The notes beneath the pieces were generated by a model that had not been told where the DNA came from, did not search any database, and saw only the letters and a program-made list of their open reading frames with translations. DNA of 64,000 nt from Paenibacillus sp. FSL R7-0273. GTDB lineage: Bacteria > Bacillota > Bacilli > Paenibacillales > Paenibacillaceae. The stretch covers positions 2,305,501 to 2,369,500 of the forward strand of contig NZ_CP009283.1 in NCBI RefSeq assembly GCF_000758625.1. Reading direction: 5' to 3'. The translations under genes and the position numbers were made by a program. Shown piece after piece: positions 63,414 to 64,000 of the stretch (the first letter of the stretch is position 1; every line of letters begins with the position of its first letter).

Positions 63414-64000
63414 TTAGGAACCATTGATTTCATTCTCCTGTCTGTAGCGGAGCGTATTATAGCTGCTGTTTCTGCGGCCTGCCGGCGAGTGCAGCAGCAG
63501 GTGACGCGCATAACGCAGCGGGTTCTCGGCTGCGAGCTTAGCAGCCCGCCTGTCGCCCGTCAGCCGGAACACGGAGCGCCCCGGCTTTGAATTGGCCTCC
63601 AGCAGATAGATTCTGCCTCCGGCATCGATCCCGAAATCGAGTCCCAGCTCTCCGAGCCTTCCGCAGGTTTCCTCCAGCAGCGGAGGGAGGACGGCTGCTG
63701 CAGCGGCCAGCTCTTCATGGAGCTCAGCTCCGGTTGCTCCATACTCTGCAAGCAGAAAGGGCAACACGGCAACGGCCGTGCCTCCGCCGTGCAGGTTGGA
63801 GGTCAGGCTCCCGCAGCCGCCGAGCCGTACAGCCATGCCGGTCAGTGTCCATGCACCGCGGCCGTTCTTCTGCATCAGCACCCGCACATCAAAGGGCTGA
63901 TTCCGGCTGCTGGTCAGATGCAGGTAGGGCTGCATGATGTAGCGGCGGGACCCGGTGAACCGGTGAATCCAGCTGAGGCCCTGGTCAAGCGTTCTGAAGT
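63414..64000 (-). CDS. YheC/YheD-family ATP-grasp protein (4 of 4), 3' part only
   Basis: The frame runs past the window end (FRTLDQGLSWIHRFTGSRRY before MQPYLHL). Visible motifs: FDVRVLMQKNGRGAWTLTGM, SNLHGGGTAVAVL, LGLDFGIDAGGRIYLLEANS. C-terminus ends NEINGS 13 bp before the next homologue. The N-terminal half lies outside the window. Confidence 0.85.
   Translation of the reverse strand, partial: FRTLDQGLSWIHRFTGSRRYIMQPYLHLTSSRNQPFDVRVLMQKNGRGAWTLTGMAVRLGGCGSLTSNLHGGGTAVAVLPFLLAEYGATGAELHEELAAAAAVLPPLLEETCGRLGELGLDFGIDAGGRIYLLEANSKPGRSVFRLTGDRRAAKLAAENPLRYARHLLLHSPAGRRNSSYNTLRYRQENEINGS

Overview
The window looks like a Paenibacillus-type Firmicute chromosome. The signs are S-layer-homology (SLH) surface proteins, a YesM/YesN-style sensor and regulator pair beside a sugar ABC transporter, AbrB, a tandem run of YheC/YheD spore-coat ATP-grasp genes, strong GGAGG ribosome sites, and many TTG/GTG starts. 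No rRNA, tRNA or CRISPR array was seen. Functional names rest on motifs recognised by eye and memory of families; no database search was run.

Left part (1-24,100) is accessory DNA. It opens with a divergent Xre-type regulator and serine recombinase, then a frameshifted IS110-family element with a possible bridge RNA in its leader. After that comes a type VII secretion (T7SS) polymorphic-toxin locus: one WXG100 protein (8613), two full-length effectors (9022, 15900), and at least five truncated or frameshifted effector copies or orphan toxin tips. Most tips are followed by their own immunity gene. The effectors share a GC-rich trunk (an N-terminal domain with a W-S-G motif plus one of two middle modules) and carry AT-rich tips of different kinds: HNH/WHE nuclease, WHH nuclease, PD-(D/E)XK-like nuclease, a HEXXH metallopeptidase relic, an H-N-H-P (JAB-like) fragment, and an unnamed K-x-H..HEL..AHD family. 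Tip and trunk meet at a recurring Glu-Gly-Thr-Gly seam, and a conserved hairpin terminator closes many cassettes. The locus reads as an archive of toxin-immunity cassettes fed by recombination between repeated trunks. The T7SS machinery is outside the window.

Middle part (24,100-41,350) is mostly ordinary chromosome: a small protein kinase, an FMN reductase, and a surface-protein neighbourhood made of a BTAD response regulator, an SLH/collagen-repeat protein, a second SecA with SecDF, and two glycosyltransferases. A four-gene run follows: aldo/keto reductase, NAD-dependent epimerase, methyltransferase and CapA-like protein.

Right part (41,350-64,000) holds an IS3 element; a galactoside utilisation region (two permeases, sensor kinase with a probable ATT start, AraC-type regulator, binding protein, GH36 alpha-galactosidase); abrB; a HAD phosphatase; two small membrane paralogues; an ABC-2 exporter; an IS630 element with a TA target duplication; and four YheC/YheD homologues with a GNAT acetyltransferase. 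A dispersed intergenic repeat of about 190 bp occurs at least three times here; IS630 sits inside one copy and IS3 inside a related stretch.
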